Assembly: GCF_005771635.1 (NCBI RefSeq)
Contig: NZ_VBWP01000011.1
Span: forward strand, 1 to 48,990
Reading direction: 5' to 3'
DNA: 48,990 bases
From: Culicoidibacter larvae
GTDB lineage: Bacteria; Bacillota_I; Bacilli_A; Culicoidibacterales; Culicoidibacteraceae
This document shows positions 36,345 to 44,207 of this stretch, piece after piece; within the stretch, counting starts at the first letter, position 1, and each line of letters starts with the position of its first letter. The position numbers and the translations under genes were made by a program. The notes beneath the pieces are model-generated. The model made no database searches. It was not told the DNA's origin and was given only the letters and a program-made list of their open reading frames with translations.

Positions 36345-37524
36345 ATAAAGCTTTCTTATAAATAGTATAGATATCGTCAGCGGTGAGCGGTTGATAACAT
36401 CCTAGTGTGCCGGTTGTATTAACCGGGTGGTCTGCCATAGCACGGAAATGGGTATCATCAACTTTTTCTTCGTTTAGTTGTAACGGCATATTGAGTGAAC
36501 GGAAGAAATCACGTAAAGCATCAATAGTAAGTTGCGCGAGAATTGCATCATCATCAGCTTCTAAATGAAAAACATTGCGTCCCAGTTGCGTGAATTTAGT
36601 GAGTGGTAGTTTATCAACGATATCTTTAGCTAAATAACTTTCCAATACATATGGGAAGAGAATTGCCAGACCGGCACCATGAGTGATGTCATAATAAGCA
36701 CTCACTTCATGTTCAATGGCGTGACTTGCCCAGTCACCGCCGCTGCGGCCAAAACCGGTTAGACCATTTAATGCTAAAGTACTAGTCCACATAAGATTGG
36801 CACGGGCATCGTAGTTATCTGGAGTAGCAACTGCAATCGGTGCATAGTGAATGACATTAAGCATCATTGCTTCAATCATGCGATCACTAATACCTTCATC
36901 ATCATGTGATGAGAAATAGTTCTCCAATAAATGGGCGAAGATATCAACACTGCCGGCTGCGGTTTGATAAGTAGAAACAGTGTAAGTAAGCGTCGGATCT
37001 TCAAAAGTAAATACTGGCCGCAGTAAAGGCGAACCAAAACCAATTTTTTCAATCGTTGCTTCATTGCTAATTACTGAACTGCCATTCATTTCTGATCCGG
37101 TAGCTGCAAGCGTTAAAATTGTTCCAATCGGAACCGCTTTTTGAATCGTTGCTTTACCAACTACTAAGTCCCAGGCATCGCCATCATAGTGATATCCGGC
37201 GGCAATTGCTTTGGCACAGTCAATAACACTACCACCACCAACGGCCAAAATAAAATCAAGTTTATGTTCATACATCATGCGAATGCCGGCACGAACACTT
37301 TCAATGCTTGGATTGGGCTTTACACCACTTAGTTCTTCAAAAACAATACTATGATTTTTTAGCTGACCAACCACTTTATCATAAAGACCGGTCGTTTTAA
37401 TACTGTTCTTGCCATAGAGCAAAAGCACACGATTGCCATGAGCCTTAATTTCCTCAGGCAAAAGTGCCAGCCGCTCAGGTCCGAAAATAATTTTTGTAGG
37501 AATGTTATAAATAAAATCTTGCAT
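36343..37524 (-). CDS. Iron-containing alcohol dehydrogenase
   Basis: A 393-aa group III alcohol dehydrogenase, similar in layout to NAD(P)H-dependent butanol dehydrogenases (BdhA/YugJ). The NAD-binding stretch is FILAVGGGSVIDCAKAIAAG (about residues 90-109). Metal ligands are Asp/His in SVDIFAHLLENYF (about 193-205), and the His residues in WASHAIEHEVSAYYDITHGAGLAILFP (about 262-288), the family signature. RBS AAGGAGG is 9 nt from the ATG. It probably reduces aldehydes in fermentation. Single gene. Confidence 0.93.
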   Translation of the reverse strand: MQDFIYNIPTKIIFGPERLALLPEEIKAHGNRVLLLYGKNSIKTTGLYDKVVGQLKNHSIVFEELSGVKPNPSIESVRAGIRMMYEHKLDFILAVGGGSVIDCAKAIAAGYHYDGDAWDLVVGKATIQKAVPIGTILTLAATGSEMNGSSVISNEATIEKIGFGSPLLRPVFTFEDPTLTYTVSTYQTAAGSVDIFAHLLENYFSSHDDEGISDRMIEAMMLNVIHYAPIAVATPDNYDARANLMWTSTLALNGLTGFGRSGGDWASHAIEHEVSAYYDITHGAGLAILFPYVLESYLAKDIVDKLPLTKFTQLGRNVFHLEADDDAILAQLTIDALRDFFRSLNMPLQLNEEKVDDTHFRAMADHPVNTTGTLGCYQPLTADDIYTIYKKAL

Positions 37525-37605
37525 ATAAATAAACCTCCTTAGGTATATACTTGTATTATAACATTAGTAAAAGGATTGCATAGCAGAATAGCCTATAAAC
37601 GCAAA

Positions 37606-37636
37606 AAAAACATCGAACCAGAAGTTCGATGTTTTT
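37606..37636 (-). terminator. Terminator of the kinase gene
   Basis: Arms AAAAACATCGAAC (37606-37618) and GTTCGATGTTTTT (37624-37636). The A8 run on the left is a U-tract on the minus strand. Confidence 0.85.
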
Positions 37637-37647
37637 AAAATATTTTC

Positions 37648-38454
37648 TTATTTTTTCGCCAAAGCTTTATGATACAACGGCCCGACATACTCATTCAATG
37701 GGAATGAATCACGCAATGCTTCAGTGACAAAAGTTTTTGCAGTTTGCACCGCATCAAAGATATCAGCACCTTTTGCTAATTCGGCAGTGATGCAGGCAGA
37801 GAAGGTGCAACCGGCACCATGATTGTAAGTTGTATCGATTTTCTCTGATTCAAAAACCGTATGGGTTTCGCCATCATACAGTAAATCAATAGCTTTAGCA
37901 CCGCCAAGCACTTTGCCGCCTTTGACAACAACATATTTTGTCCCGAACGCAGCAATTTTTTCTGCCGCTGTTTTCATTTCGTCAAGTGTAGTAATTGGTG
38001 CCATGCCGGCAAGTTGCGCCGCTTCAAATAAGTTTGGCGTTACTACAGTTGCATATGGTAATAAATGGGTTTGCATGGCAGTCGTATTTTCCGGGAAGAG
38101 TGGCTGATCAGCGCCTTTGCATACCATTACCGGGTCAATAACTACGATTGGGGTAGCAGATTCTTGAATAGTTTTACCAACAAGGGTAATAATTTCTACC
38201 GTTGGCAACATACCGGTTTTCAAGGCATCAATACCAATACCACCCAAAACAGTTGCTAACTGCGCTTTGATAATTTCTGTTTCAATCGGGAACACCTGGT
38301 GCGCCCAACCATTATCGGGATCCATGGCAACAATGACAGTTAAGGCAGTCATACCATAAACATCACGTTCTTGGAAAGTTTTTAAATCGGCTTGGATTCC
38401 GGCACCACCACTGGTGTCACTACCGGCAATTGTTAATACTTTTTTTGGAGTCAT
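37648..38454 (-). CDS. pdxK: ThiD/PdxK family kinase (dual-cysteine pyridoxal kinase type)
   Basis: A 268-aa ribokinase-fold enzyme. It starts MTPKKVLTIAGSDTSGGAG with IQADLKTFQ, the ThiD/PdxK N-terminus; the open frame upstream of 38454 has no support. DPVMVCKGADQPLF carries a Cys, and YNHGAGCTFSACITAELAKG has Cys in place of the usual catalytic Asp (GTGD). This pair of cysteines is what I recall for Bacillota dual-cysteine pyridoxal kinases, which are often labelled ThiD. No thiamine gene is adjacent, which favours vitamin B6 salvage. RBS AAAGGA is 11-12 nt from the ATG. A hydroxymethylpyrimidine kinase role is not excluded. Confidence 0.88.
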   Translation of the reverse strand: MTPKKVLTIAGSDTSGGAGIQADLKTFQERDVYGMTALTVIVAMDPDNGWAHQVFPIETEIIKAQLATVLGGIGIDALKTGMLPTVEIITLVGKTIQESATPIVVIDPVMVCKGADQPLFPENTTAMQTHLLPYATVVTPNLFEAAQLAGMAPITTLDEMKTAAEKIAAFGTKYVVVKGGKVLGGAKAIDLLYDGETHTVFESEKIDTTYNHGAGCTFSACITAELAKGADIFDAVQTAKTFVTEALRDSFPLNEYVGPLYHKALAKK

Positions 38455-38587
38455 AGTTTTCAGTCCTTTCGTGACTAGCTGCTTATAATTATATCGGAAA
38501 TAGACACATTTCGTCAACAAAGGAACATAGTTTTCAGTAGAAAAATATGATATGCTATAGATAATAAAACGAAAGAGGGAATCAATC

Positions 38588-39082
38588 ATGAAGAAGACGT
38601 TATTCGTTTTGGTAGGAATAGCCTTGTTATTAAGTGGCTGCTTTGGTAATCCTTTAGTGAGTGCTGAATTAGTTGGTTCTTGGAGCACCGCTTTTGAAGG
38701 GCAAGACGGCGCTCCAAACATGCTTTTTGAATTTAATGAAGATGGTACCTTTAAATGGTATCAAGATGAATCAGTAACTAGTGACAACTATTACTATGGT
38801 AATTATACGGTTGTGAATGGTGAGGCAGCAATTCGTGCTGCAGAACAAGCAACCGGTAACAGTAATCTGGAAACACAGTTACAAGATTATGGCTTCGCTG
38901 CTGACTTTAACGACTTGTTTTTTGTCATTTTACAGCAGCAAGGGGTTATGATGGATGGTGTTGAAACCAAATATCAAACGGAAACTCAAGTTCCGCTCAT
39001 CTTGCAGCTGAATGGTCCGAAAAATGAACTCTATGGGGTCAATTATAATACCTTTACCCGGTATTTTATGACTAAAATATAA
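38588..39082 (+). CDS. Putative lipoprotein
   Basis: A 164-aa exported protein. A lipoprotein signal (MKKTLFVLVGIALLLSGC) has its lipobox LSGC with Cys at about residue 18. The mature part begins with a short linker and then LVGSWSTAFEGQDGAPNMLFEFNEDGTFKWYQDE, which resembles small beta-rich lipocalin-like or DUF4923-type secreted domains starting with GxW. Function unknown. RBS AGAGGGA is 7 nt from the ATG. Divergent from the kinase gene; the nitroreductase follows but has its own upstream region. Confidence 0.8.
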   Translation: MKKTLFVLVGIALLLSGCFGNPLVSAELVGSWSTAFEGQDGAPNMLFEFNEDGTFKWYQDESVTSDNYYYGNYTVVNGEAAIRAAEQATGNSNLETQLQDYGFAADFNDLFFVILQQQGVMMDGVETKYQTETQVPLILQLNGPKNELYGVNYNTFTRYFMTKI

Positions 39083-39159
39083 TGTGAAATAAAAAGCATA
39101 AATCTTGATGTAAAGATATTAATTTGATATACTGATTTGTGGAAAAAGGAGGGCATATA

Positions 39160-39903
39160 ATGTCTAATACAATTATTCAATCAATGATGGAACGCCGTTC
39201 TGTCAGAAGTTTTACTGATCAAGCAATTGCGCCTGAAGTTTTAGAATCAATTTTAAGAGCAGCACAACAAGCGCCTAACTCAGTAAACGGTCAACAAATT
39301 TCTTTAATTGTTGTTCGTGAACGTGAGCGCATTGAGCAACTAGCTGCACTTGCCGGCGGACAACCACAAGTTGCCGGCAGCAATACTTTCATTGTTGTTG
39401 TCGCCGATTTTAACCGTACTGCTACCGCTGTTGAGATGGCTGGCGGCGAACAAGTTTTTGATCAAGGTATTGAAGCAGTCATCACTGGTGCCGTTGATGC
39501 CGGAATTACCGTTGAAGCAATCACCATGGCAGCAGAAAGCTATGGTATCGGTAATGTAATTATCGGTGGTATTCGACAAAATCTGCAAGGTGTTATTGAC
39601 TTGCTGGATTTACCGGAAAAAACGTTCCCGGTTATCGGCATAAGTTTAGGCTATCCAAATCCGGAACATATGCCAAACGTAAAACCGCGTATTGCACTTG
39701 AAGCTTATGCTTTCAATGAAAAATACACCGATGCTGACTTAAAACCATTTATTGAAATCTATGATGCAGTCATCGAACAATATTGGAGCAATGTTGGTGC
39801 CACTCAACCTGTTTATACTGTTGGGATGAATAATTACTACGGAAATACCGGGCGTATGGAAACCAGCAATATTTTAAAAGCTCAAGGCTTTGGCCTAAAA
39901 TAA
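39160..39903 (+). CDS. NADPH-dependent oxidoreductase, nitroreductase family
   Basis: A 247-aa FMN flavoprotein of the NfsA/FRP type. ERRSVRSFTDQAIAPEVLESILRAAQQAPNS at residues 11-41 is the classical N-terminus with the FMN-contacting Arg-Arg-Ser. AESYGIGNVIIGGIR and FPVIGISLGYPNPEHMPNVKPR match the FRP-like subgroup. The likely role is reduction of flavins, quinones or nitro compounds. ATG 39160 follows AAAGGAGGG; the upstream in-frame ATG 39139 lies in the Shine-Dalgarno region and is unlikely. Confidence 0.92.
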   Translation: MSNTIIQSMMERRSVRSFTDQAIAPEVLESILRAAQQAPNSVNGQQISLIVVRERERIEQLAALAGGQPQVAGSNTFIVVVADFNRTATAVEMAGGEQVFDQGIEAVITGAVDAGITVEAITMAAESYGIGNVIIGGIRQNLQGVIDLLDLPEKTFPVIGISLGYPNPEHMPNVKPRIALEAYAFNEKYTDADLKPFIEIYDAVIEQYWSNVGATQPVYTVGMNNYYGNTGRMETSNILKAQGFGLK

Positions 39904-39904
39904 G

Positions 39905-39935
39905 AAAAAGACTTCGCTTTATGCGAAGTCTTTTT
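39905..39935. terminator. Bidirectional terminator
   Basis: Perfect arms AAAAAGACTTCGC (39905-39917) and GCGAAGTCTTTTT (39923-39935), between convergent genes. Confidence 0.9.
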
Positions 39936-39945
39936 AAAATTCTCC

Positions 39946-40704
39946 CTAATAAGTGTTCCAGCCGCCATCAACCGGGATGACCGCGCCATTCACGAATGAT
40001 GCTTCGTCGCTGGCAAGGAATAAGGCAACAGCAGCCAACTCAGTTGGTTCACCTAAACGGGGCATTAGTGGCGCCCCAATATTAAATAGCTGGCTGCCTT
40101 CCGGATCAAGTTGCTGCATACTTTCAGCAATATTGGTAGCAACACCGCCGGGGGCAATAACATTAACCCGAATCCCTTTTTTAGCATAGGCAAAGGCTGT
40201 GTTCAGTGCCAGGCCAACCACCGCATGCTTCGATGCCGTGTAGGCAGCGCCGCTGCGGCCGGCACCAAGCCCGGCCACTGAGCCGGTGACAATAATATTG
40301 CCGCCGCCATGTGCTGCAAAATAGTTAACTGCGGTACGCATCTGCATCATTGGTCCGGTCGTATTGATTGCGAGTAACTTTTGCCACATCTCATCACTAA
40401 GCGTACCAACCGGCGCAAAGTGGTCCATGATGCCGGCGTTGCAGACAAGAATGTCGTAACTGCCAAATTTTTCCAAAGCCAGATTGAACATTGCTTCGTT
40501 ATCGCTACTGCTGGTGACGTCAGTCACAATGCTGGCAGCTGAGCCGCCACTGGCAGTAATCGCTGCGACCACTTCTTCCAAGCGGTCGCGATTAATATCG
40601 GCAATCACGACATTGGCGCCATTTTGGGCAAAAGTTTCAGCGATTGCCCGGCCGATACCAGAGGCCCCACCAGTAATGATTGCGGTTTTGTTAGCAAGTT
40701 TCAT
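39946..40704 (-). CDS. SDR family oxidoreductase
   Basis: A 252-aa classical short-chain dehydrogenase. The cofactor loop TGGASGIGR lies at about residues 11-19 and the acidic IADINRD after strand 2 favours NAD(H). NAG sits in VCNAGIMDHF, the catalytic Ser in VTGSVAG (about 140), and Tyr/Lys in YTASKHAVVG (about 155-159). The end FVNGAVIPVDGGWNTY is typical. ATG 40704 is preferred because GGAG is 8 nt upstream. The substrate cannot be told from sequence. Confidence 0.93.
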   Translation of the reverse strand: MKLANKTAIITGGASGIGRAIAETFAQNGANVVIADINRDRLEEVVAAITASGGSAASIVTDVTSSSDNEAMFNLALEKFGSYDILVCNAGIMDHFAPVGTLSDEMWQKLLAINTTGPMMQMRTAVNYFAAHGGGNIIVTGSVAGLGAGRSGAAYTASKHAVVGLALNTAFAYAKKGIRVNVIAPGGVATNIAESMQQLDPEGSQLFNIGAPLMPRLGEPTELAAVALFLASDEASFVNGAVIPVDGGWNTY

Positions 40705-40793
40705 AGTAATCACTCCTTACACAAGAAATTGCTTGTCCTATACTTTTATTATCCTGCAAATCGCTGCATTTTACAAATCATCTGGTAAGGAAA

Positions 40794-40826
40794 AAACCTG
40801 CAACTGCACGAGGCAGTTGCAGGTTT
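40794..40826 (-). terminator. Terminator of the AraC/GyrI-like pair
   Basis: Arms AAACCTGCAACTGC (40794-40807) and GCAGTTGCAGGTTT (40813-40826). The A-tract to the left is the U-tract for leftward transcription. Confidence 0.85.
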
Positions 40827-40831
40827 CATTT

Positions 40832-41320
40832 TTATTCAATCGGAATATAGATATCAGTCAGGCTTTTGGCCTTGAAATTTTTTGGTGGTTCGCTCACGTA
40901 GAGTTCAAAGGGGAAGGCGTCGCGGGCTTTGTTTTCACCGCTAAAGAGCCAGTCTTGGTACATGTAATTCCAGGCGTCACCATACTCACCAAGATTTAGT
41001 TCAAAATGACCAACGCCAAAGTTGCCGCTTATAACCATGCTTGATATTTCATCGGTTTCAGTAACTGCGGCGTTGAGGGGAATAGTCATTGCCACACTGG
41101 TGCGCAGGTTTTTAGCGTCGGTAATAAAGGGATTATCATGGTAGATAGTCAATACTTTGCTAACGTCGGGAATTATTAGTTGATTAGCTTCCGCAAAACT
41201 GAATAGTTGCTCGAAGAGTTTTCGACTGTTTTTACGAAATTCGTTGTAGCTGCCGCGAAAGCGTACATAGATAACCCGCATCGCTTCAATGTTTTCAATA
41301 GTAATAGTTGGTTTTAACAT
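40832..41320 (-). CDS. GyrI-like effector-binding domain protein
   Basis: A 162-aa protein with the GyrI/AraC effector-binding fold. IENIEAMRVIYVRFRGSYNEF (about residues 8-28) and ISSMVISGNFGVGHFEL through EYGDAWNYMYQDWLFSGENKARDAFPFELYVSEP (about 95-150) are the family blocks. In many Bacillota this domain is the C-terminal half of an AraC regulator; here it is a separate gene placed 26 nt after an AraC DNA-binding gene, with its own RBS (AAAGGA). The two proteins probably act together. The ligand is unknown. Confidence 0.85.
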   Translation of the reverse strand: MLKPTITIENIEAMRVIYVRFRGSYNEFRKNSRKLFEQLFSFAEANQLIIPDVSKVLTIYHDNPFITDAKNLRTSVAMTIPLNAAVTETDEISSMVISGNFGVGHFELNLGEYGDAWNYMYQDWLFSGENKARDAFPFELYVSEPPKNFKAKSLTDIYIPIE

Positions 41321-41346
41321 AGTAAATCATTCCTTTCATACTTCAA

Positions 41347-41709
41347 TTATATGTTGGAAGAATCTTTATTACTTGGCATATCTTGCTCTTTTCGAAAAAC
41401 TGTCGGAGTGACGCCAAAGTGACGGCGAAAAGCACGATTATAGCTGCTGGCATCATTGTAACCGTAACGGTAGGCAATATCGGTGATACTAATATCTTTA
41501 CGCACACGCAGAAATATTGCTGAGCGCTCTAATTTGATGCGGCTGACAAACTGATTCAAAGTTTCTTTGGAATGCTTGCGAAATAGCCGGTGAAAGTGAT
41601 ATTCTGACATATGAATATTTGCGGCAACATCGGATAAAGTTATTTTTTGATCGAGATGACTTTCAATATAATCCTCGGTATGATTCAGCAACCAAGTATA
41701 ATTCTGCAC
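41347..41709 (-). CDS. AraC family DNA-binding protein (HTH domain only)
   Basis: About 120 aa, just the two-HTH AraC domain. LNHTEDYIESHLDQKITLSDVAANIHMSEYHFHRLFRKHSKETLNQ is the first HTH. The AraC signature is ISITDIAYRYGYNDASSYNRAFRRHFGVTPTVFR near residues 72-105. The start is probably GTG 41709, which has AAAGGA about 10 nt upstream; GTG 41718 is almost on top of that site. Minus-strand promoter: TTGATA, 16 nt, TACAAT around 41739-41766. Co-transcribed with the GyrI-like protein. Confidence 0.88.
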   Translation of the reverse strand: MQNYTWLLNHTEDYIESHLDQKITLSDVAANIHMSEYHFHRLFRKHSKETLNQFVSRIKLERSAIFLRVRKDISITDIAYRYGYNDASSYNRAFRRHFGVTPTVFRKEQDMPSNKDSSNI

Positions 41710-41784
41710 AATGCCCACATCCTTTTCTCACTATTTATTGTAACATTAGCGAAAAAAATATCAAAAAAGTTTTTCTAAAACAAG

Positions 41785-41794
41785 TGTATATACA
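41785..41794. promoter_or_regulatory. TGTATATACA palindrome, copy 1
   Basis: A self-complementary 10-mer followed by A, upstream of the araC-type gene's promoter. The second copy is at 41864-41873. The sequence resembles operators of GntR/HutC-type repressors (the B. subtilis TreR operator, as I recall it). Confidence 0.4.
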
Positions 41795-41819
41795 ACTATT
41801 TTTTTAGGATGAATTTTTG

Positions 41820-41858
41820 GTGAAACAGCGGGCTTTCGGACCGTTGTTTCACTGCTTT
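41820..41858 (+). terminator. Hairpin between the two palindromes
   Basis: Twelve-bp arms GTGAAACAGCGG (41820-41831) and CCGTTGTTTCAC (41841-41852) with one G-U pair and a 9-nt loop, then TGCTTTTC. It could be a weak terminator or a structural element; flanking genes are divergent. Confidence 0.4.
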
Positions 41859-41863
41859 TCATC

Positions 41864-41873
41864 TGTATATACA
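41864..41873. promoter_or_regulatory. TGTATATACA palindrome, copy 2
   Basis: Identical to copy 1 including the following A, 79 nt away, and 36 nt upstream of the glmS -35 box. Confidence 0.4.
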
Positions 41874-41909
41874 AGCGCAAGAAGTAATTTTTTTGGCAGT
41901 GTTTTTCAG

Positions 41910-41938
41910 TTGACAGGGTTCAATTATTTGGTTAATAT
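41910..41938 (+). promoter_or_regulatory. glmS promoter
   Basis: Consensus TTGACA (41910-41915), a 17-nt spacer and TAATAT (41933-41938). The predicted start point lies about 35 nt upstream of the ribozyme cleavage site. Confidence 0.75.
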
Positions 41939-41980
41939 GAGAGGCGACCATGGAAATGGAGAAAGAATATTATTTTTAAA

Positions 41981-42108
41981 GCGCCAGGACTCGGCAGAAT
42001 TGTTGAGTTGACGAGGAGTTGGGATTATCGAAAGATTCGGCGGATGTCCCAAAACGTGCCTGCACACGAACAGCAGTGACAAAGTCGCTAAGTGATTAGC
42101 GGAACAAA
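41981..42108 (+). ncRNA. glmS ribozyme: glmS ribozyme/riboswitch
   Basis: Matches the glmS ribozyme core: AAAGCGCCAGGACT at 41978-41991, with cleavage expected between A41980 and G41981. Then come P2.1-like arms ACTCGGCA/TGTTGAGT, the conserved GAGTTGACGAGG (42005-42016), GGGATTATCGA and ATTCGGCGGATGTCCC (42035-42050), whose CCC pairs back to GGG. A P3-like hairpin CGTG/CACG (42055-42068) and a P4-like hairpin CGCTAA/TTAGCG (42086-42101) follow. Family knowledge: glucosamine-6-phosphate is the cofactor for self-cleavage, after which the downstream mRNA is degraded. The exact 3' boundary is approximate. Confidence 0.93.
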
Positions 42109-42196
42109 ACATTGTTGAAATTGTAGATCATTCATTTCTATTGGTTCAATTTTTTTGGATTGCGTTTTTTGTAGTCCGCGGAAGGATGAATGAAAC

Positions 42197-43969
42197 ATGT
42201 GTGGAATAGTAGGATACGTAGGTTGCAAGCCGGCAACCGACTTTTTGGTGAGTGGATTAAAGCGATTGGAATATCGCGGCTATGATTCGGCTGGAGTGGC
42301 AACCGTAAACGGTGCGATTCATGTACGCCGCAGTTTAGGGAAACTGGCGGCGCTTGAAGCTGTACTCAGTGAGAATCCGATAGCCGGTAATGTTGGCATC
42401 GGTCATACGCGTTGGGCAACGCATGGCAAGCCAAGTGTTGCCAATGCCCATCCTCATCAAAATGAGGCGATGGATTTTGCTGTCGTGCATAATGGCATTA
42501 TTGAAAATTATATTGAGCTAAAAAATGAATTGCAGGCAAGTGGCGTAATCTTTAGTTCGGAAACCGATACTGAAGTAATTGTTCACTTATTAGCTGCAAA
42601 TTACCAGGGGTCTTTGATTGAAGCAATGCAGGCAACCGTTGAACGGCTGTTAGGAAGTTTTGCGATTGCTGCAGTGAGCAGTGATGCTCCGGACACGATT
42701 GTTGCCGTTAAAAAAGAGAGTCCGTTGGTTATTGGCAAAGGTGCAGATGGCTTTTTACTGGCTTCAGATGTCTATGCCATTGGCGAGCATATTGATGCAC
42801 TTTGCTATGTTGATGATTTTCAATTTGTTGAGTTAAAATCATCAAGCTGCACGGTTTATGACCGTGCGCTTGAACCAGTGTTTATCAACTGGCAAGAGGT
42901 TGATCATCATGCAGTTCAAAATGAATTGGTTGGCTACCCACATTATATGTTAAAAGAAATATTTGAGCAGCCTGAAGCGATTGCCCGCACAATTGCTCAT
43001 ACGAAAGTTGCATTAGAGCAACTAACAATTGATACCAGCATAATAGAGGCGGTGACGATTGTTGCCTGCGGGACTGCTTATCATGCCGGACTTGCAGCAA
43101 ATGCGATGTTGGAACAGATGTTAAATCATCCGGTTCGGGTTGAGGTTGCCTCTGAGTTCCGTTACCGGAAACCAATTATTAATAGTCATCATCTGGTTAT
43201 TATTATCAGCCAGTCAGGTGAAACTGCTGATAGTATTGCAGCATTGCGGTTAGCAAAGGCTGAAGGTGCACAAGTGCTTGCAGTTGTGAATACCAAAGGC
43301 AGTACAATTGCCCGCGAAGCTGACTCGGTTTTATATACTCAGGCCGGTATTGAAGTTGCCGTTGCCAGTACTAAAGCATATACAACCCAGATTACCGTGT
43401 TAACAATGCTTGCGGCATACTGGGGTGGAGCAGACATAAGTGCAGCCTTGGACAAACTGATTCACCAGGTACAACGTGGCCTAGAATTAGACGGTCAAAT
43501 GATGGATTTAGCTGAAGCATTAAAATATGAACAAGATGTTTACTATATTGGTCGCGGCGTTGATGCCGTAACCGGTATGGAAGCAACATTGAAACTCAAA
43601 GAGATTTCATATATTCATGCTGAGAGTTATCCTGCCGGAGAACTCAAACATGGCACAATAGCCTTAATTGAAAACGGCACGCCGATTATTGCTATTGCCA
43701 CTGATAGTGAATTAGTAGAAAAAATGAAAAGCAACATAGAAGAAGTAGCAGCAAGAGGGGCTAAAGTATATATCTTTGCGACCCCGGCATGCGCCAAAGC
43801 ATTTGGCGCCATTGCTCAGGAAATTATGTTGTTGCCAAGCACGCCGCTGTACTTTAGTCCGATAGCGGCAATTGTGCCTCTGCAACTGCTGGCATACCAT
43901 ACCGCACTCATTCGTGGTTGTGATGTCGATCAGCCGCGAAATTTAGCAAAAAGCGTTACTGTGGAATAA
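42197..43969 (+). CDS. glmS: Glutamine-fructose-6-phosphate aminotransferase (isomerizing)
   Basis: A 590-aa GlmS making glucosamine-6-phosphate, the entry to UDP-GlcNAc and cell wall synthesis. The N-terminal Ntn amidotransferase begins MCGIVGYVG with catalytic C2, then KRLEYRGYDSAGVA and GHTRWATHGKPS. Two SIS domains follow (VACGTAYHAGLAANAML near residues 293-309; IIISQSGETADSIAALRLAK; YYIGRGVDAVTGMEATLKLKEISYIHAES). The end QPRNLAKSVTVE is typical, with the His in AYHTALIRG. GGAAGGA (42180-42186) is 10 nt from the ATG. It is preceded by its ribozyme. Confidence 0.98.
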   Translation: MCGIVGYVGCKPATDFLVSGLKRLEYRGYDSAGVATVNGAIHVRRSLGKLAALEAVLSENPIAGNVGIGHTRWATHGKPSVANAHPHQNEAMDFAVVHNGIIENYIELKNELQASGVIFSSETDTEVIVHLLAANYQGSLIEAMQATVERLLGSFAIAAVSSDAPDTIVAVKKESPLVIGKGADGFLLASDVYAIGEHIDALCYVDDFQFVELKSSSCTVYDRALEPVFINWQEVDHHAVQNELVGYPHYMLKEIFEQPEAIARTIAHTKVALEQLTIDTSIIEAVTIVACGTAYHAGLAANAMLEQMLNHPVRVEVASEFRYRKPIINSHHLVIIISQSGETADSIAALRLAKAEGAQVLAVVNTKGSTIAREADSVLYTQAGIEVAVASTKAYTTQITVLTMLAAYWGGADISAALDKLIHQVQRGLELDGQMMDLAEALKYEQDVYYIGRGVDAVTGMEATLKLKEISYIHAESYPAGELKHGTIALIENGTPIIAIATDSELVEKMKSNIEEVAARGAKVYIFATPACAKAFGAIAQEIMLLPSTPLYFSPIAAIVPLQLLAYHTALIRGCDVDQPRNLAKSVTVE

Positions 43970-43975
43970 AAAATA

Positions 43976-44007
43976 AAAACCGAGATAGTAATAACTATCT
44001 CGGTTTT
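43976..44007. terminator. Bidirectional terminator after glmS
   Basis: Perfect arms AAAACCGAGATAGT (43976-43989) and ACTATCTCGGTTTT (43994-44007). The right arm overlaps the 3' end of the convergent zinc-ribbon gene. Confidence 0.85.
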
Positions 44008-44156
44008 CCAAATTCATTGGGTTTTTCTTTGATTTCGCGTGAGTAAGCTTGCGAGCCGCAATTATCACATTTTGGCAGCTCAGTAACTTTCTCGGCAATA
44101 TCAAGCTTTTTACCGCAGCCTGAACAAGTGTAAGTTCCTTTTACATAGGTTATCAT
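43995..44156 (-). CDS. 53-aa zinc ribbon protein
   Basis: A small gene reading MITYVKGTYTCSGCGK at the start, with two CxxC pairs, CSGC (11-14) and CDNC (30-33), separated by 15 residues, and ending KPNEFGKPR. This is a one-domain zinc ribbon of the kind found in many small Bacillota proteins. The ATG at 44156 is preceded by GGAGGAGGATATTT, a near-perfect RBS, which makes it very likely real despite its size. The stop codon lies in the glmS terminator hairpin. No function known; a role as a nucleic-acid or protein adaptor is possible. Confidence 0.85.
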   Translation of the reverse strand: MITYVKGTYTCSGCGKKLDIAEKVTELPKCDNCGSQAYSREIKEKPNEFGKPR

Positions 44157-44207
44157 AAATATCCTCCTCCAAGTTATTTCTGATAATTATAGTATAGCAT
44201 AAGTTTA

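Noticed and set aside
38455-38721. N-terminal extension of the PdxK/ThiD kinase frame
   Set aside because: The family begins at MTPKKVLTIAGSD. The extension crosses the promoter and start of the divergent lipoprotein gene.
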